Made by a program: the position numbers and the translations under genes. Shown piece after piece: positions 26,901 to 36,124 of a stretch of 64,000 bases of DNA. The first letter of the stretch is position 1. Each line of letters opens with the position of its first letter. This stretch comes from JBMDXB01 sp048594975 (GTDB lineage Bacteria > Acidobacteriota > Vicinamibacteria > Vicinamibacterales > 2-12-FULL-66-21). Location: assembly GCA_048594975.1 (NCBI GenBank), contig JBMDXQ010000144.1:1-64000 (forward strand), given 5' to 3'. The notes below the pieces were generated by a model. The model worked only from the letters and a program-made list of their open reading frames with translations, ran no database searches and was not told the origin of the DNA.

Positions 26901-27647
26901 CAACACTTGGAGGCGCTCTTTTACAGTGAGGTTCGGCGCGCAGACGAGCACCGCATTGGGGAATTGCGCGCTCGCCGGGTTGCGCGCCCGGTTCACGAAG
27001 GCCCACGTGATGAGCATCGCCATCACGGCCGTCTTGCCCGCGCCGGTAGCCATCTTGCAGCCGAGTCGCCGCAACGGCAGATCCTCCGCATTTCCGTTAC
27101 GGTCAACCAGGCGCGGCCAGTTCGCGTCGTCCACGGCCGCAAACGGCGGGCGATCGCCGGCGAGGAGAGTCGCGAGAAGCACCGGATCGACCTCGAACGT
27201 CTTGTAGCCGCTCGCTGCGAGGCGACCGGTGAGGCCCAGTTCCAAGAGGTAGATCAGCGTTTCAACTGCTTCGATCTGACAGAAGAACAGCCGGCGGGGC
27301 GCCACACGGTCCGAGCGCGTCCAGTAGGTGAGCAGGTCGCGCGTAACGCCCGATGCACCTCGATAGCCGACCGACCGCCACCTGGTCACGTCCGCGCGCA
27401 ACCGGTTGACCAGCTCGATGTCGTCGCGCTCCTCCTCGGCCAGCAGGTCCTGCTGCCCGGAGCCCACCTTCTTCGTGGTGTACCAGTAGCTGGCCTGGCG
27501 ACGGCCGTTTGCGGGCTCGGGCACGCCTCCGCGGTAAATCCAATGCCGCGTGGGCTCCGTATACGGTGAGTTCAGGATCGGCTCTGGAACGGCCTGTGTC
27601 GGTCGCCAGTCTGCGGGGGCTTCCTGTGTCCGCGGTCGTTTGGCCAT
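23988..27647 (-). CDS. Restriction helicase-nuclease with C-terminal S24 peptidase-like domain
   Basis: 1219 residues. SF2 helicase: Walker A CKMATGAGKTAVM (about 200), LNDEGHHCW as the DEAH box, LSATPFYLS, and VSMLTEGWDANSVTHILG with QVVGRGLRR (motifs V/VI). A PD-(D/E)XK site follows near 965 (EPDFVVRL, LVLEIKG). This matches type III-like restriction subunits of the BPTD_3080 type. The last 110 residues add GKSMEPEIPDGAYCLFR and HYTLKVY, placing a Ser and a Lys as in LexA/S24 peptidases. The ATG lies 4 bases after the methyltransferase stop, so the two are co-translated as a restriction-modification pair. The S24-like tail could tie activity to damage signals, which is inference. Confidence 0.88.
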   Translation of the reverse strand: MAKRPRTQEAPADWRPTQAVPEPILNSPYTEPTRHWIYRGGVPEPANGRRQASYWYTTKKVGSGQQDLLAEEERDDIELVNRLRADVTRWRSVGYRGASGVTRDLLTYWTRSDRVAPRRLFFCQIEAVETLIYLLELGLTGRLAASGYKTFEVDPVLLATLLAGDRPPFAAVDDANWPRLVDRNGNAEDLPLRRLGCKMATGAGKTAVMAMLITWAFVNRARNPASAQFPNAVLVCAPNLTVKERLQVLRPDHPWNSYNYFDLIPTKYRDHLGTGKILITNWHALALKSENREGDASYRVVQKGEETPDAFTKDRLGELAARLPILVLNDEGHHCWRPNPAGSGDEALKDLTKEERDRLKDEQEEARVWLAGLDRINNSGLLGKDDAGRLRAGILACVDLSATPFYLSNSGYPQGSPFPWLVTDFGLVDAIECGIVKIPRLPVADDTAKKDEAGLPLPKYFRLWRNVSEELKPHERVGKRPKADAVYRHAQGALLTLASQWRERFERIRSDSGDNHFVPPVMIVVCDSTDIADVFYQKISGEQTIDSADDSDDKIQVEKVVYGDSEVLEEFRNEPGVKRTVRIDTKLLAKIETEQGETKDEAAKALRELIATVGKRGGPGEQVRCVVSVSMLTEGWDANSVTHILGVRAFDSQLLCEQVVGRGLRRMNYNVDPETGLLPPEYVDVYGIPFSLIPFKGRPKDQKTTDPVYHRIFTVKERAAFEIRFPVVESYTYDVRESGIQCDVDALPDVDVKEEPTTVFLTPTRGYHDDPTPLVTGDFVPQTREEYYSTVRPQQVIFRIAQLIVEDLVSGATGPNAEAAKAKGLARHQIFPDVVRILQQYVRQKVHFAPGVDFRELALEVYAQRVREIVREGITAAVATKNHPLVPVLNRYEPFVTTDGVEDQTTRPIVRLTRSHLNAAITRSEDETRAIEVLEDLDCVDCFVPNSRKIGMTIPYRYQDAPMRYEPDFVVRLRGGKMLVLEIKGLAGLIHDPNQVSAKNAGAAKWVEAINNTGRHGTWAFVYCDQVAALRSMILAHAEASGSSALPFREVTPKASERFLTCVPLTSLRAAAGRFSEEQGGFDELAEWASEWITWDNHPAFDAGMFVARVHGKSMEPEIPDGAYCLFRPPRAGSRQGRRLLVWHSGIDDPMTSGHYTLKVYTSEKELDANDSWRHMKVVLKPLNPDFDSIVLTPKDEGEVRVIAELAHVLLVGDTTRRI

Positions 27648-27651
27648 CGTC

Positions 27652-30600
27652 CTATTCCAATTTCCGGATTGCCATCACCTCGTTGCCACGCGGGTCGATA
27701 ACCTTGACGGCAATCCGTCCGTACTTGCCCTTAGGGAACGGGAGCGACTTCGTGCCTTTCAAGCGCTCGAATGCCTCGGCATCTGCGCTACTGCCAAGCG
27801 CCTTCGCGATCTTGTCCCATGCGTTCTGGTCTGGGAAGAAGGCCTGCGTGATGCAGAAGCAACGGCCGTCGAAGTCGCCGTCTAGGAACCAGGCGGCTAC
27901 CTTCTCGGCGCCCGACGAGCGGACTGTATTGTCCAGTGGGTTGTAGATGTCCACACCTTTTAACGTGCAGATCCAGCCCTCCTTCGTTTGGTTAACGGCG
28001 ACCTCGGGTTGGCCGAAGACGGTGAAGAGTTGGCTGTTGGGCGTGTCCTTGAGCAGCCCTTGCATGGCTTCGTTCAGGTCGGGCCGGATCTGTGCGAGGT
28101 GGACCCGCAGCTTCGGATGTCCGGCCTCCTCTACAACCGCGTACGCCTCAGCATCGAAACTAAAGCCCGCAATGACCAGGTCGTCGTATTGCTTCGCGCT
28201 TCGGATCGCCTCCTCGACCTGCAAGGCCGTCACAGGGCCATGCTGCGGACCGAAGCTTATGGCCACGGGGGCGCCTTTGTCGCCATCCCCCCCTTCCCAG
28301 GCCGCCTCCGCGTGGATCAACGACGCTGAAGCGTCTTCAAACAGCGGCTCAACGCGTGCAAACCGTCGCTGCTTGTTGCCGAGGAACGTTATGCCGTCCC
28401 TGCGGAGGTGCTGCACCATCTGCGTCAGGTAAGGCTCCGCGTTGCCGTCGATAACCGGTGCAGGGTTATCGGGTTCAAACCTGTCCGGGGTCGGGTCGAA
28501 CAGGCCCTCCTCGCCGAACGACAGTTCCTCAGGCCGCACGCCTTCAACGGTGAACGGACCGGTGACACGCACGATTCCTGATACAGCCTCAGGTTTGTCG
28601 GCAAGTTCTTCGTTCTCAGCGTTTGCGGAGATGCAGGCGCACACGTCATCCATCTTCTCGCGCCAGGCCAACCTGTAAGCGGTGACCGCCTGCTGAAGAG
28701 ACTTCGGCCAGTCGGGATCCGTATCGAACGGCACTTCCCATTCTTCCCAGGCAGCCTTCGGCAAATGCCAACGTCGTCGGTCGGCGTCCGTTATTGACCT
28801 CTTCCCGTCACGTCGCTGTTTCTCAGCAAGCTTGCCCGCCAGCCTGTGGCGCACTTCAGTCGTCACTTGCCGGATCGCCGCGTTGATGTCCTTTAGCCTC
28901 GCAGTCAGGATCGGTTCGTACTTCTTAAAGACCGGATCGAGCCCCGTATTGCGTGCGATGCTCTTGAGCGTGATGTGAGGAACCGTTTTGCACTTGAAAG
29001 TGGTCTTGCCGGGCACCTGCCCAGACAAGTCAGTCAGCCATACTCCGTTAGGGTGGCGCTGAGTGTCCTCAACCGTCAATGGGCGGAGCCGATAGTACGG
29101 GAACCGGGCCGTCATAAGACGCTGCCTGGCGAGAGACAGTGCGACACGGCTGGTATCGCAAGTGATCCAGCGTCTGCCCCACTGTTCCGCAACGAAGGCC
29201 GTAGTTCCTCCTCCGCACGTCGGGTCCAGAACAAGATCTCCAGGACGTGTTGTCATCAGCAGACAACGTTCAATCACTTTTGGAGGTGTTGGAACTACGT
29301 AGAGGTTGTCCTGATCTGCTGTGCCCATCGTGTCAGTCCACATGTTGCTGACCGGAACAGCGGCAAAGTCATCGAGCATCAACCGATAATTGACAAATTC
29401 CCGAGTAAGGAAGAGACGCTCGGCGCCGATTAACCGTGCCATGCCTTCGGGATTCGTCTTCCAATGTTGATTTGGCTTTGTAAACAGTCGCTTGCCATAG
29501 AGATCGAGGGGGACCGGTTCGGAAGATGCACCGGCCGACGTCAATGGCGCCCCGAGGAACGGTCGCGCCCCGTGCGGCAGCGCCGCACCATTTGCTGCCG
29601 GCGTGACCACCTGACTCAGTGGCCTCACCTGGCCGTCTGGAAGTAGTACGGAGGTGTAGCGGTCGCCGCTGCCTTCGCCGAGCACCTTCTCATCGAAAAG
29701 AGGGTAGTAGCGGAATTCGGCCTTGTCTTTCGCATACCACACGACATAATCACAGATACTCGGAAGTTCCTCGGACTCAAAGCCTCCGGTCTTCTTGAAG
29801 GGGATAAGCGCAACCCAGTTGTCCGGCCCGAAGACCGAATCCATGATTGCGCGGACGAGGCCGACATGCCGATCATTGATCTGGAGAAAGACACTGCCGC
29901 TATCACAAAGAAGTTCACGTGCTGCTATGAGCCGATCGGTTAGGTACCTGCCATATGAATGCACACCAAGGAGCCATGTGTCCCGGTAGGCTCGAACCAT
30001 TTCGGGTTCGCGGGTTAAATCTTGGTCTCGGTCTTTGACGTCGCGCTGGCCGATTTGGGGCTGGAAGTTCGACGAGAACTTGATACCGTACGGGGGGTCG
30101 ATGTAAACCATCTGGACCTTGCCGGCGAGGTTCTCTCGCCTTGCGAGGCTGGTCATCACTTGCAGCGAGTCACCGAGAATCAGCCTGTTGGCCCAATCCA
30201 CCGGATGCTTGTAGAACTGCACCGCCTGCGCGTACGCCTGCTGCGGGTCGGCGAAGAGATCCCGATTGACATCCTCCCGCGCCAGCACGCGCAGTATGGC
30301 TTGCGTGGAGACGCGCTCGTGGATATGCAGCGCAACCGGGTCTACTTCGAAGAACCCTCGCTCGTGCTGTTCCTGCTTGCCGGCCCACTCAAGCCAGGGC
30401 TGTTGGTTGCGCAGCGCCTCGGCGACCAATTTCTGCTCCTTTGCCGTCAATGGCCGTCGCCCGGCTTCAGCGATCAACTCCGGCAGCCTGTCGGCCTGAC
30501 CGGTCGGGTCGAAGCGCAGCTCGGGCACTAGGTGAGGACTGTATCGGTACCGCACCTTTCCGACCTTCGGCACTATGCCCTCGGCCGCGATCTTCGCCGG

Positions 30601-30723
30601 CGGGATGTTCGTGCGCTTTTGGTCCTTGTGCCGATAGTCGGTCGTCTTCACTCCGTTGTTCTTGGTCTTCTTCGCCATTGCCTGCAGTCTCTCTATCGGC
30701 GCGTCAAAGCGATCTCGATCCAT
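27652..30723 (-). CDS. Site-specific DNA adenine methyltransferase (beta class, type III Mod-like)
   Basis: 1023 residues from ATG 30723, or 1008 from ATG 30678 (MAKKTKNNGVKT). Motif IV, MVYIDPPYGIKF, is near residue 205 and precedes motif I, LVLDPTCGGGTTAFVAEQ, near 495. This is the beta-class order of type III Mod and related N6-adenine enzymes. The target-recognition region lies between them. The long C-terminal half, including FKCKTVPHITLKSIARNTGL and a charged helical part, is typical of the large methyltransferases paired with BPTD_3080-type helicases. It should protect host DNA from the helicase-nuclease encoded 4 bases downstream. The PLD gene ends 18 bases upstream. Confidence 0.88.
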   Translation of the reverse strand: MDRDRFDAPIERLQAMAKKTKNNGVKTTDYRHKDQKRTNIPPAKIAAEGIVPKVGKVRYRYSPHLVPELRFDPTGQADRLPELIAEAGRRPLTAKEQKLVAEALRNQQPWLEWAGKQEQHERGFFEVDPVALHIHERVSTQAILRVLAREDVNRDLFADPQQAYAQAVQFYKHPVDWANRLILGDSLQVMTSLARRENLAGKVQMVYIDPPYGIKFSSNFQPQIGQRDVKDRDQDLTREPEMVRAYRDTWLLGVHSYGRYLTDRLIAARELLCDSGSVFLQINDRHVGLVRAIMDSVFGPDNWVALIPFKKTGGFESEELPSICDYVVWYAKDKAEFRYYPLFDEKVLGEGSGDRYTSVLLPDGQVRPLSQVVTPAANGAALPHGARPFLGAPLTSAGASSEPVPLDLYGKRLFTKPNQHWKTNPEGMARLIGAERLFLTREFVNYRLMLDDFAAVPVSNMWTDTMGTADQDNLYVVPTPPKVIERCLLMTTRPGDLVLDPTCGGGTTAFVAEQWGRRWITCDTSRVALSLARQRLMTARFPYYRLRPLTVEDTQRHPNGVWLTDLSGQVPGKTTFKCKTVPHITLKSIARNTGLDPVFKKYEPILTARLKDINAAIRQVTTEVRHRLAGKLAEKQRRDGKRSITDADRRRWHLPKAAWEEWEVPFDTDPDWPKSLQQAVTAYRLAWREKMDDVCACISANAENEELADKPEAVSGIVRVTGPFTVEGVRPEELSFGEEGLFDPTPDRFEPDNPAPVIDGNAEPYLTQMVQHLRRDGITFLGNKQRRFARVEPLFEDASASLIHAEAAWEGGDGDKGAPVAISFGPQHGPVTALQVEEAIRSAKQYDDLVIAGFSFDAEAYAVVEEAGHPKLRVHLAQIRPDLNEAMQGLLKDTPNSQLFTVFGQPEVAVNQTKEGWICTLKGVDIYNPLDNTVRSSGAEKVAAWFLDGDFDGRCFCITQAFFPDQNAWDKIAKALGSSADAEAFERLKGTKSLPFPKGKYGRIAVKVIDPRGNEVMAIRKLE

Positions 30724-30741
30724 GTGATCGAATGCCTGATA

Positions 30742-31935
30742 TCAACTGGGCTTCACGTCGTACCCGAAGAACCTCAATCCCGCATTGGAGTTCCCATTTC
30801 GAAATGGATACTTGCCGGGTTCATTGAACGCCACCAACTCCTGAACCGCCGCTCTTCCCAAGCCAAAAACGGTGGTGCTCGCATCTCGGAGCCTGCGCTG
30901 AATGGGAATGGCAGGATCCGCGAGGGTGATCAGCGCGTTCCGGATTGCACCCTTCGAGTTGTTTCTGGAGTTGAGCACTTTTCTGATGTTGATCGGATAC
31001 GAGTGCAGCGCGTTGGTCTGCCGCAGCAGCGTTCGAGTCTCCGTTTTCGTCAGGTTGCGACGGCTCGCGATCGTGAGGAGACGTTGAACAGTACGAGAGT
31101 GCTCTCGGCGCCAAGTTGGGCCCTCAACGTCGTTATCCTCGCTCTCGTACCATGTCCTGAACTGCCGCGCGTACTTTCGAATCTCCTGGTTCCGTTCCGA
31201 GGTCGAGAGGCGCCTCGGCTTGCGCGTGGTGTACTTTCTGGAAATCCGCTTCGCCTGGTGGTGATACAGGAAGTCGAGCAGGGCGTCCACCTCGAAGTAC
31301 AGAGGCTGGTTGGGCCAGAGGCGCTGAATCGCGACGTATCTGTGAGCCAGGTCATCGAACTGTTCGACGAAATACTCCCAGTCGCGAAATCTCGTCTCCC
31401 CATCCGGCTGGCTGTCTCCGGGATCCTGGTTCGGGTCCCACAGCACTTCAAGGCTGGGCCCGTGGCCGTCGGCCTCCGGATCCCACGTAGGTGCTGTGAA
31501 CTTCACCTTGGCAGGATCCACAGGTTTGGCTTTCTTCCACCACTGTTCGAACACTACCACAGCAGCCTGGCGATCGGCACTGCGAAGCCGGACTCCTACC
31601 TCATAGCGGCGTTCGAACGCCATCTGCGACAGGTTCGCGGAGGTGAGGATGACGGTGTCGTCGGCGATGTAAAGCTTGGCGTGAAGGCCGGTCAGCGACC
31701 GGACCGCGCCGAGACTCGAAAACAGCTCCAAAGTCTTGCGGGACGCTCGGCCTGCCGTGACGTCCGTGAGCAGCCTCACGTCCCGGGCCGCTGTTCGCCA
31801 GCTCACCCCGAGCACCCTGCGAATGCCCGATCCCCACGGTCCGACGAAGGGCGCCGCGACCCACGCTCGATGCGTGGCTTTGTCCATTGCCGCTCTGACC
31901 GTCTGAGCGAGCTTCTCGCCGATCAGGACGTACAT
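30742..31935 (-). CDS. Phospholipase D-like nuclease
   Basis: 397 residues from ATG 31935, which has GGGAGG 6 bases upstream; a GTG at 31965 is less likely. One clear HKD motif, GLHAKLYIADDTVILTSANLS (H-x-K-x4-D, with the following TSAN), is present near residue 90. A single-motif PLD protein would act as a dimer, as in Nuc and the DrmC protein of DISARM. The remaining 270 residues are helical and charged without a known family. It lies between the UvrD-type gene and the methyltransferase, all leftward. Cleavage of DNA or a regulatory role in the restriction cluster is likely but not shown. Confidence 0.82.
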   Translation of the reverse strand: MYVLIGEKLAQTVRAAMDKATHRAWVAAPFVGPWGSGIRRVLGVSWRTAARDVRLLTDVTAGRASRKTLELFSSLGAVRSLTGLHAKLYIADDTVILTSANLSQMAFERRYEVGVRLRSADRQAAVVVFEQWWKKAKPVDPAKVKFTAPTWDPEADGHGPSLEVLWDPNQDPGDSQPDGETRFRDWEYFVEQFDDLAHRYVAIQRLWPNQPLYFEVDALLDFLYHHQAKRISRKYTTRKPRRLSTSERNQEIRKYARQFRTWYESEDNDVEGPTWRREHSRTVQRLLTIASRRNLTKTETRTLLRQTNALHSYPINIRKVLNSRNNSKGAIRNALITLADPAIPIQRRLRDASTTVFGLGRAAVQELVAFNEPGKYPFRNGNSNAGLRFFGYDVKPS

Positions 31936-32102
31936 CGTGTCCTCCCGGTCACGGCCGGTTACCAACGCAAATTGTTACTGGGGAGATCGCAGCGATCGGC
32001 GACAAGTCGCCGCCCCACCGCGCTTTAGTGAAATGATACTCCCAGAGAGGGTCGAAACGACGACGAATGCGCTTCACCCGGCGCTCGGCCGTGAAGTCCG
32101 CG

Positions 32103-34862
32103 CTAGGCCGTCTCGCTGGCGCTGGCTGCACAAATCGCGCGGTACTCGCAGTTTCGGCATCGTGCCGCCTCTGGCAGGGCCAAAAACTGTCCCTGCCGGA
32201 GCCTCATGAGTCGGTCGCTCACTCGCTCGGACGCGGCGCGGCAGGCGCTCTCTGAAATGTCGACGGCTCTCCGCGTCCCGTCGCGAAGTTCGTGGAGATA
32301 GGCGGCTTGAACTTCTAAGCCTTCACCGCGGCCGGCCACCGTGTACACCCGCAACTGCTCTTGGTACCGATCTTCACGTCCCTCGTCAGCCGCAATCTTG
32401 TAGTCGGCTATCGCCAGCGCGCCCAGGCGTCCGCCCTCCTGATCCAGGATGACGTCCGCGCGGCCGGCGACGGTGCCCTCGTCGAGGTGAAGGGCGAAAG
32501 GACGTTCCGCCGCCCACACGCGCTGAAGGTCCTGGCTGTACTCGCGCGCATACCGCGCAACCAGCCTGCGCGCCGCCCGCCTCATCGTCTCCCAGGCCTG
32601 GGCCGAGGCAAACGGGACGAAAAATTCCCGCACCACCAGCCGGTCGAGCTCATCCGTATCGGGGAGACGGCCGGACGTCCGCACGGTGTCGGCCAGGTGC
32701 CGCATTACGTGATGGATGGCCCGCCCGTAGCCCAGTTCCGGAGCGATCTGTGTCTGGAAACCGAGCGCGTTGCCGAGCCGGTAGCGATGGCCGCACTCCT
32801 CGAACACGGCGAGGTCGGAGAAAGAGACTTCGAGTGATTCCAGCTCCAGTGGTTTGTGTGATTCGGGCGCGGCCGGCAGGGGAAGCGATGCGACACGGTG
32901 AGGCTGATCGCCGGCCACTTCCATCAAGTAGTCGGAGGGCTGAAAGCGGTGGACCTTTCGCTCGAATGCGGAGAGGTACACGATGTCGCGCGCCCGCGTC
33001 AGCGCGACGTAGAAGAGCCGACGCTCCTCCGGATCGCCTCCCTCATAACGACGCCTGGCCTCGGTGGAGAACACGCTGTCCGGCAGCAGCCAGTCCTGTG
33101 CTTCTCCCGCACGTCGCGAAGGAAAACGGCCTCGAACGAGCGACGGGAGAAAGACGATCGGCCACTCGAGGCCCTTGGCCTGGTGTACGGTGAGGACATC
33201 GACTGCGTCGAGGTCAATCGCAGGTTCGCCCTCGAACTCTTCGTACGCATCGCGCGCGTAGTGGAGCAGGTAGTTGTGGAGCGCCCGGAAATAGCCCCGG
33301 CCACGATCGTGCCCCGCCTCGAAGCCCTTCGCACCGGCCTTCTCCACGTGCCGGCCACGGCGTTGCACATGCTCGAAATCGCCGAGCACCTCCGAGAAGC
33401 GGGCGAGCGCTCCCATGCGCGCCGAACCCGACGGCGATGACAGGTCGGTAGTATGGACGCCAAGCACTCGCAGCAATCGGTAGTAGTCGCCGACGAGATT
33501 CACTGGCCTGTGACCCCTGAGCACGAAGGCACGCCAGTCCTTGAGGTACGCGCTCAGCTCGGAAACTGGTCCATCATTGCCGAACACGCGATTCAGGCCG
33601 GCGACGATGCGATCGAGGTCGGCTGGCCGGAACTCGCCGAAGCGATCGTCGCGCCAGTCACCGTCCACGAACCACGCGTAGATTTCTGCGATGAATGCCA
33701 CCTCAGGTTGCAGGAATAGCCCTGTGCGCCCGGCCGCGGTGTACGGAACGTCGCGCGCGCGGAGCGCCTCGATGAGAGGCGGCGCCGACGTACGAACCGA
33801 CCGGTAGAGCACCGCCATATCGCGATATCGGTACCCCAGCCCCTTCAGGTACCCAACGGTCTCCGCGATGCGCGTTGCTTCTTCGTCATCGGTTTCTGCC
33901 GACCATGGCACCACCTCGTTCTTCCCAGGCTCGCGGACGGGCCGCATTTCTTTGGGCAAACGTTCAGGAATCGATCGCGCGAATCTGTTAGCGGCGGAAA
34001 TGATCGCTGGGCGCGAGCGGCGGTTGTCGTCCAGTTGAACGGTGGCCGAAGCGGGCCGACGCTGCCGGAACGTCAGAATGTTGCGCACGTCGGACCCGCG
34101 CCACTGGTAGATCGACTGGTCATCGTCTCCAACGACTGTGAGCTCCACAGGAGGTCGGGCGAGCAGCTCGATGAGACGTTCTTGCGCCGGGTTGATGTCC
34201 TGGTATTCGTCCACGAACAGGTAGCGCAGCGGGGCGTGAACGCGAGCGTAGATTGCCGGATCTTCGAGACTCTCGAGCGCGCAGGTAATGAGCAGACCGA
34301 ACGTCAGAAAGTGAAAACGATCGAGAGCCTGACGGTACGCCGTGTAACAGTCGCCAATCGGTGTTCCCGCGAGCGCGGACGCGGGGATCACCTCGTTGCC
34401 GATGACGTCTACCGTTCGCATGAAGTCTCGAATCGGCGCCCAATGCCTCGCCTTCAGGTTTTCTAGCCCCAGACGGTGATACTCCCGCGAGAGGAATCCT
34501 GCGTGGCGATGGTCGTCGAGCACGTCGTAGTTGCCGTACCGAGGCACGTGGTCCAGCAGTACTCGGAAGCAGTAAGAGTGGATGGTACCGACGAACATCG
34601 GGCCGAGACGGTCACGAAACGCCGGGCCCATGCGCTCCGCCACCCGACGGGTGACGCGCTCCTTCAGCTCAATCGCGGCTCTTTCGGTAAACGTGAAGGC
34701 GACAATCGAGGCCGGCTCGGCGCCCTCCGCCACAAGAGCCGCGAGGCGCCGCGATACCGACTCAGTCTTTCCTGAACCGGCGCAGGCAATTACCTGAAGG
34801 TCGCCGCCCCGATGGTCCACGACCTGCTGCTGCTGGGGCGAGAGAATCAGCGGTTCCGGCAT
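32103..34862 (-). CDS. UvrD/Rep-family helicase fused to a PD-(D/E)XK (Cas4/AddB-like) nuclease
   Basis: 919 residues, ATG 34862. SF1A motifs are complete: Q motif LSPQQQQVVDH, VIACAGSGKTESVS (I), FTFTERAA (Ia), LFVDEYQDINPAQ (II), VVGDDDQSIYQWRGS (III), VDVLTVHQAKGLEWPIVFL (V) and RLFYVALTRARD (VI). The C-terminus has GRADVILDQ and LAIADYKIA for the PD-(D/E)XK core (here D-Y-K), and three cysteines in CRNCEYRAIC for an iron-sulfur cluster, as in AddB/AdnA and Cas4. It should unwind and resect DNA ends. First gene of the leftward series, divergent from the Cas4-like gene across 188 bases. Confidence 0.9.
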   Translation of the reverse strand: MPEPLILSPQQQQVVDHRGGDLQVIACAGSGKTESVSRRLAALVAEGAEPASIVAFTFTERAAIELKERVTRRVAERMGPAFRDRLGPMFVGTIHSYCFRVLLDHVPRYGNYDVLDDHRHAGFLSREYHRLGLENLKARHWAPIRDFMRTVDVIGNEVIPASALAGTPIGDCYTAYRQALDRFHFLTFGLLITCALESLEDPAIYARVHAPLRYLFVDEYQDINPAQERLIELLARPPVELTVVGDDDQSIYQWRGSDVRNILTFRQRRPASATVQLDDNRRSRPAIISAANRFARSIPERLPKEMRPVREPGKNEVVPWSAETDDEEATRIAETVGYLKGLGYRYRDMAVLYRSVRTSAPPLIEALRARDVPYTAAGRTGLFLQPEVAFIAEIYAWFVDGDWRDDRFGEFRPADLDRIVAGLNRVFGNDGPVSELSAYLKDWRAFVLRGHRPVNLVGDYYRLLRVLGVHTTDLSSPSGSARMGALARFSEVLGDFEHVQRRGRHVEKAGAKGFEAGHDRGRGYFRALHNYLLHYARDAYEEFEGEPAIDLDAVDVLTVHQAKGLEWPIVFLPSLVRGRFPSRRAGEAQDWLLPDSVFSTEARRRYEGGDPEERRLFYVALTRARDIVYLSAFERKVHRFQPSDYLMEVAGDQPHRVASLPLPAAPESHKPLELESLEVSFSDLAVFEECGHRYRLGNALGFQTQIAPELGYGRAIHHVMRHLADTVRTSGRLPDTDELDRLVVREFFVPFASAQAWETMRRAARRLVARYAREYSQDLQRVWAAERPFALHLDEGTVAGRADVILDQEGGRLGALAIADYKIAADEGREDRYQEQLRVYTVAGRGEGLEVQAAYLHELRDGTRRAVDISESACRAASERVSDRLMRLRQGQFLALPEAARCRNCEYRAICAASASETA

Positions 34863-35050
34863 GGTGGTGGGGCCCGTCCGGATGATAGGGGTTTTCCTTC
34901 AACTTCGCCAGACTGTCAGAAAGCTATGCTCTCCACGTCCAACTTGTGCTATTTATTGTGGTATCCCCAGAAAACAAGGCGGCCGCCGGACCAGCTCGGG
35001 TCCGACACGCGATCTCGTACCTGAGTGTCGTTGCACATAAGCGGGCATCC
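34863..35050. promoter_or_regulatory. Divergent intergenic region, probable promoters of both operons
   Basis: These 188 bases separate the leftward UvrD-type gene from the rightward Cas4-like gene. An AT-richer patch around 34945-34970 (CTATTTATTGTGG) stands out against the GC-rich surroundings and is the best place for a promoter. I see no clear -35/-10 pair or operator. Confidence 0.35.
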
Positions 35051-36124
35051 ATGAACCGAAACAGGGCGGGCGACTCCCATCGCGACACCCGGCGCCGGTT
35101 CGAACAATGGGCAAGGAACCCTGGCTGCCAGGCGAACACCCTGTCCGCCGTGCACAACATCTCGATGGCGGACGTAGTAAAGCACGAGGGTGGGCGGGTG
35201 ACGATGGGCCAGTCGCCATTCGCGATCATGCGCGGGCAGCGGTTCGAGAGGGCCCTGTTCCGAAACGATGGCCAATCTCTCATCGAGGCGCTCAAGCGGG
35301 CGGGCGTTCTCCCGACGGCAGGACAAGGTCTCGTCGATCTCCGTTTGCGGCTCAATGGTGGGCCGTGCCACAGTCTCGACGAGTCTCTCGCCAGGACTGC
35401 CGATCTGTTGCGGGCCCTGGCCGGCAACCGTCCGCCCAGGAACGCCGCATGGCTCGTCGCGGGCGCAACCGTCCGAATTCCGGGCGGCGTGATGCTGCCG
35501 GAGGCGCTACTCGTCCTCGATGCTCTTGTGATTCGTCACGACGAGGCGCCGCGCGGATTAATCGTCGGGGAGATCAAAACATACCCGGACAGGGGCGGGT
35601 ACACCGATGCCAGGGAACTGGCAACTGCGAGGGCGCAGGCAGGAGTGTACGTGCACGGCCTCGACCTCGTGCTGATCGATCTCGGCATCGCGGAATCGTT
35701 CACGGTCTTCAGGAACGGTTTCCTGATCCTGACGCGCCCAGGATTCAACCAGCCTTCTGTAAGAGCGGGTGAGGATCTCCGCTACCAGGCGGAGCGAGCA
35801 AAGCGTGGATTCGAGTTGCTCAGGGTTGCGGCTGAGAGGCTGCCGCCGCCGGATGGCGAACGGAGGCTGGACGCCGTCTGCGAAGCGGACATGGATTACT
35901 CCGAGACCTGCGTCAGCTTCTGCGATCGCGCTGACACGTGCCGCGACAAGGCGCTCGAACGTGGAGATGGTGCGGTTCTCGGCGACGACGTCGCGCGGTT
36001 CCTCGGGTCGGTGCCGCTCCAACGAGCGCTCGAGTTGATGAACGGTGCCACGCCCGTGAGCCCGGCGGAACAGGATCTGGCGCGGCGAATCAAGGACATC
36101 GAGAACCTGCGGACACTCGCATGA
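35051..36124 (+). CDS. Cas4-like PD-(D/E)XK nuclease with iron-sulfur cysteines
   Basis: 357 residues from ATG 35051; longer upstream starts are possible but run into AT-rich non-coding-looking sequence. GQRFERALF near residue 60 and LLVLDALVIR followed by LIVGEIKTYPDRGG supply the conserved Arg/Glu, Asp and E-x-K of Cas4/RecB nucleases. A cysteine at NPGC near the N-terminus and three in CVSFCDRADTC near residue 285 could bind an iron-sulfur cluster, as in Cas4. No CRISPR array or other cas gene is nearby. First gene of a three-gene unit with 4-nt overlaps; it probably trims DNA ends together with the SF1 helicase. Confidence 0.75.
   Translation: MNRNRAGDSHRDTRRRFEQWARNPGCQANTLSAVHNISMADVVKHEGGRVTMGQSPFAIMRGQRFERALFRNDGQSLIEALKRAGVLPTAGQGLVDLRLRLNGGPCHSLDESLARTADLLRALAGNRPPRNAAWLVAGATVRIPGGVMLPEALLVLDALVIRHDEAPRGLIVGEIKTYPDRGGYTDARELATARAQAGVYVHGLDLVLIDLGIAESFTVFRNGFLILTRPGFNQPSVRAGEDLRYQAERAKRGFELLRVAAERLPPPDGERRLDAVCEADMDYSETCVSFCDRADTCRDKALERGDGAVLGDDVARFLGSVPLQRALELMNGATPVSPAEQDLARRIKDIENLRTLA

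Noticed and set aside
27652..30723. BREX methyltransferase (PglX)
   Set aside because: No PglZ, BrxC or Lon-like gene is nearby, and the motif order fits beta-class type III-like enzymes.
30532..32028. Rightward open frame of about 500 codons over the PLD gene
   Set aside because: It is antisense to a gene with a clear HKD motif and good ribosome site. The frame is arginine-rich and without family, as expected for a high-GC shadow.
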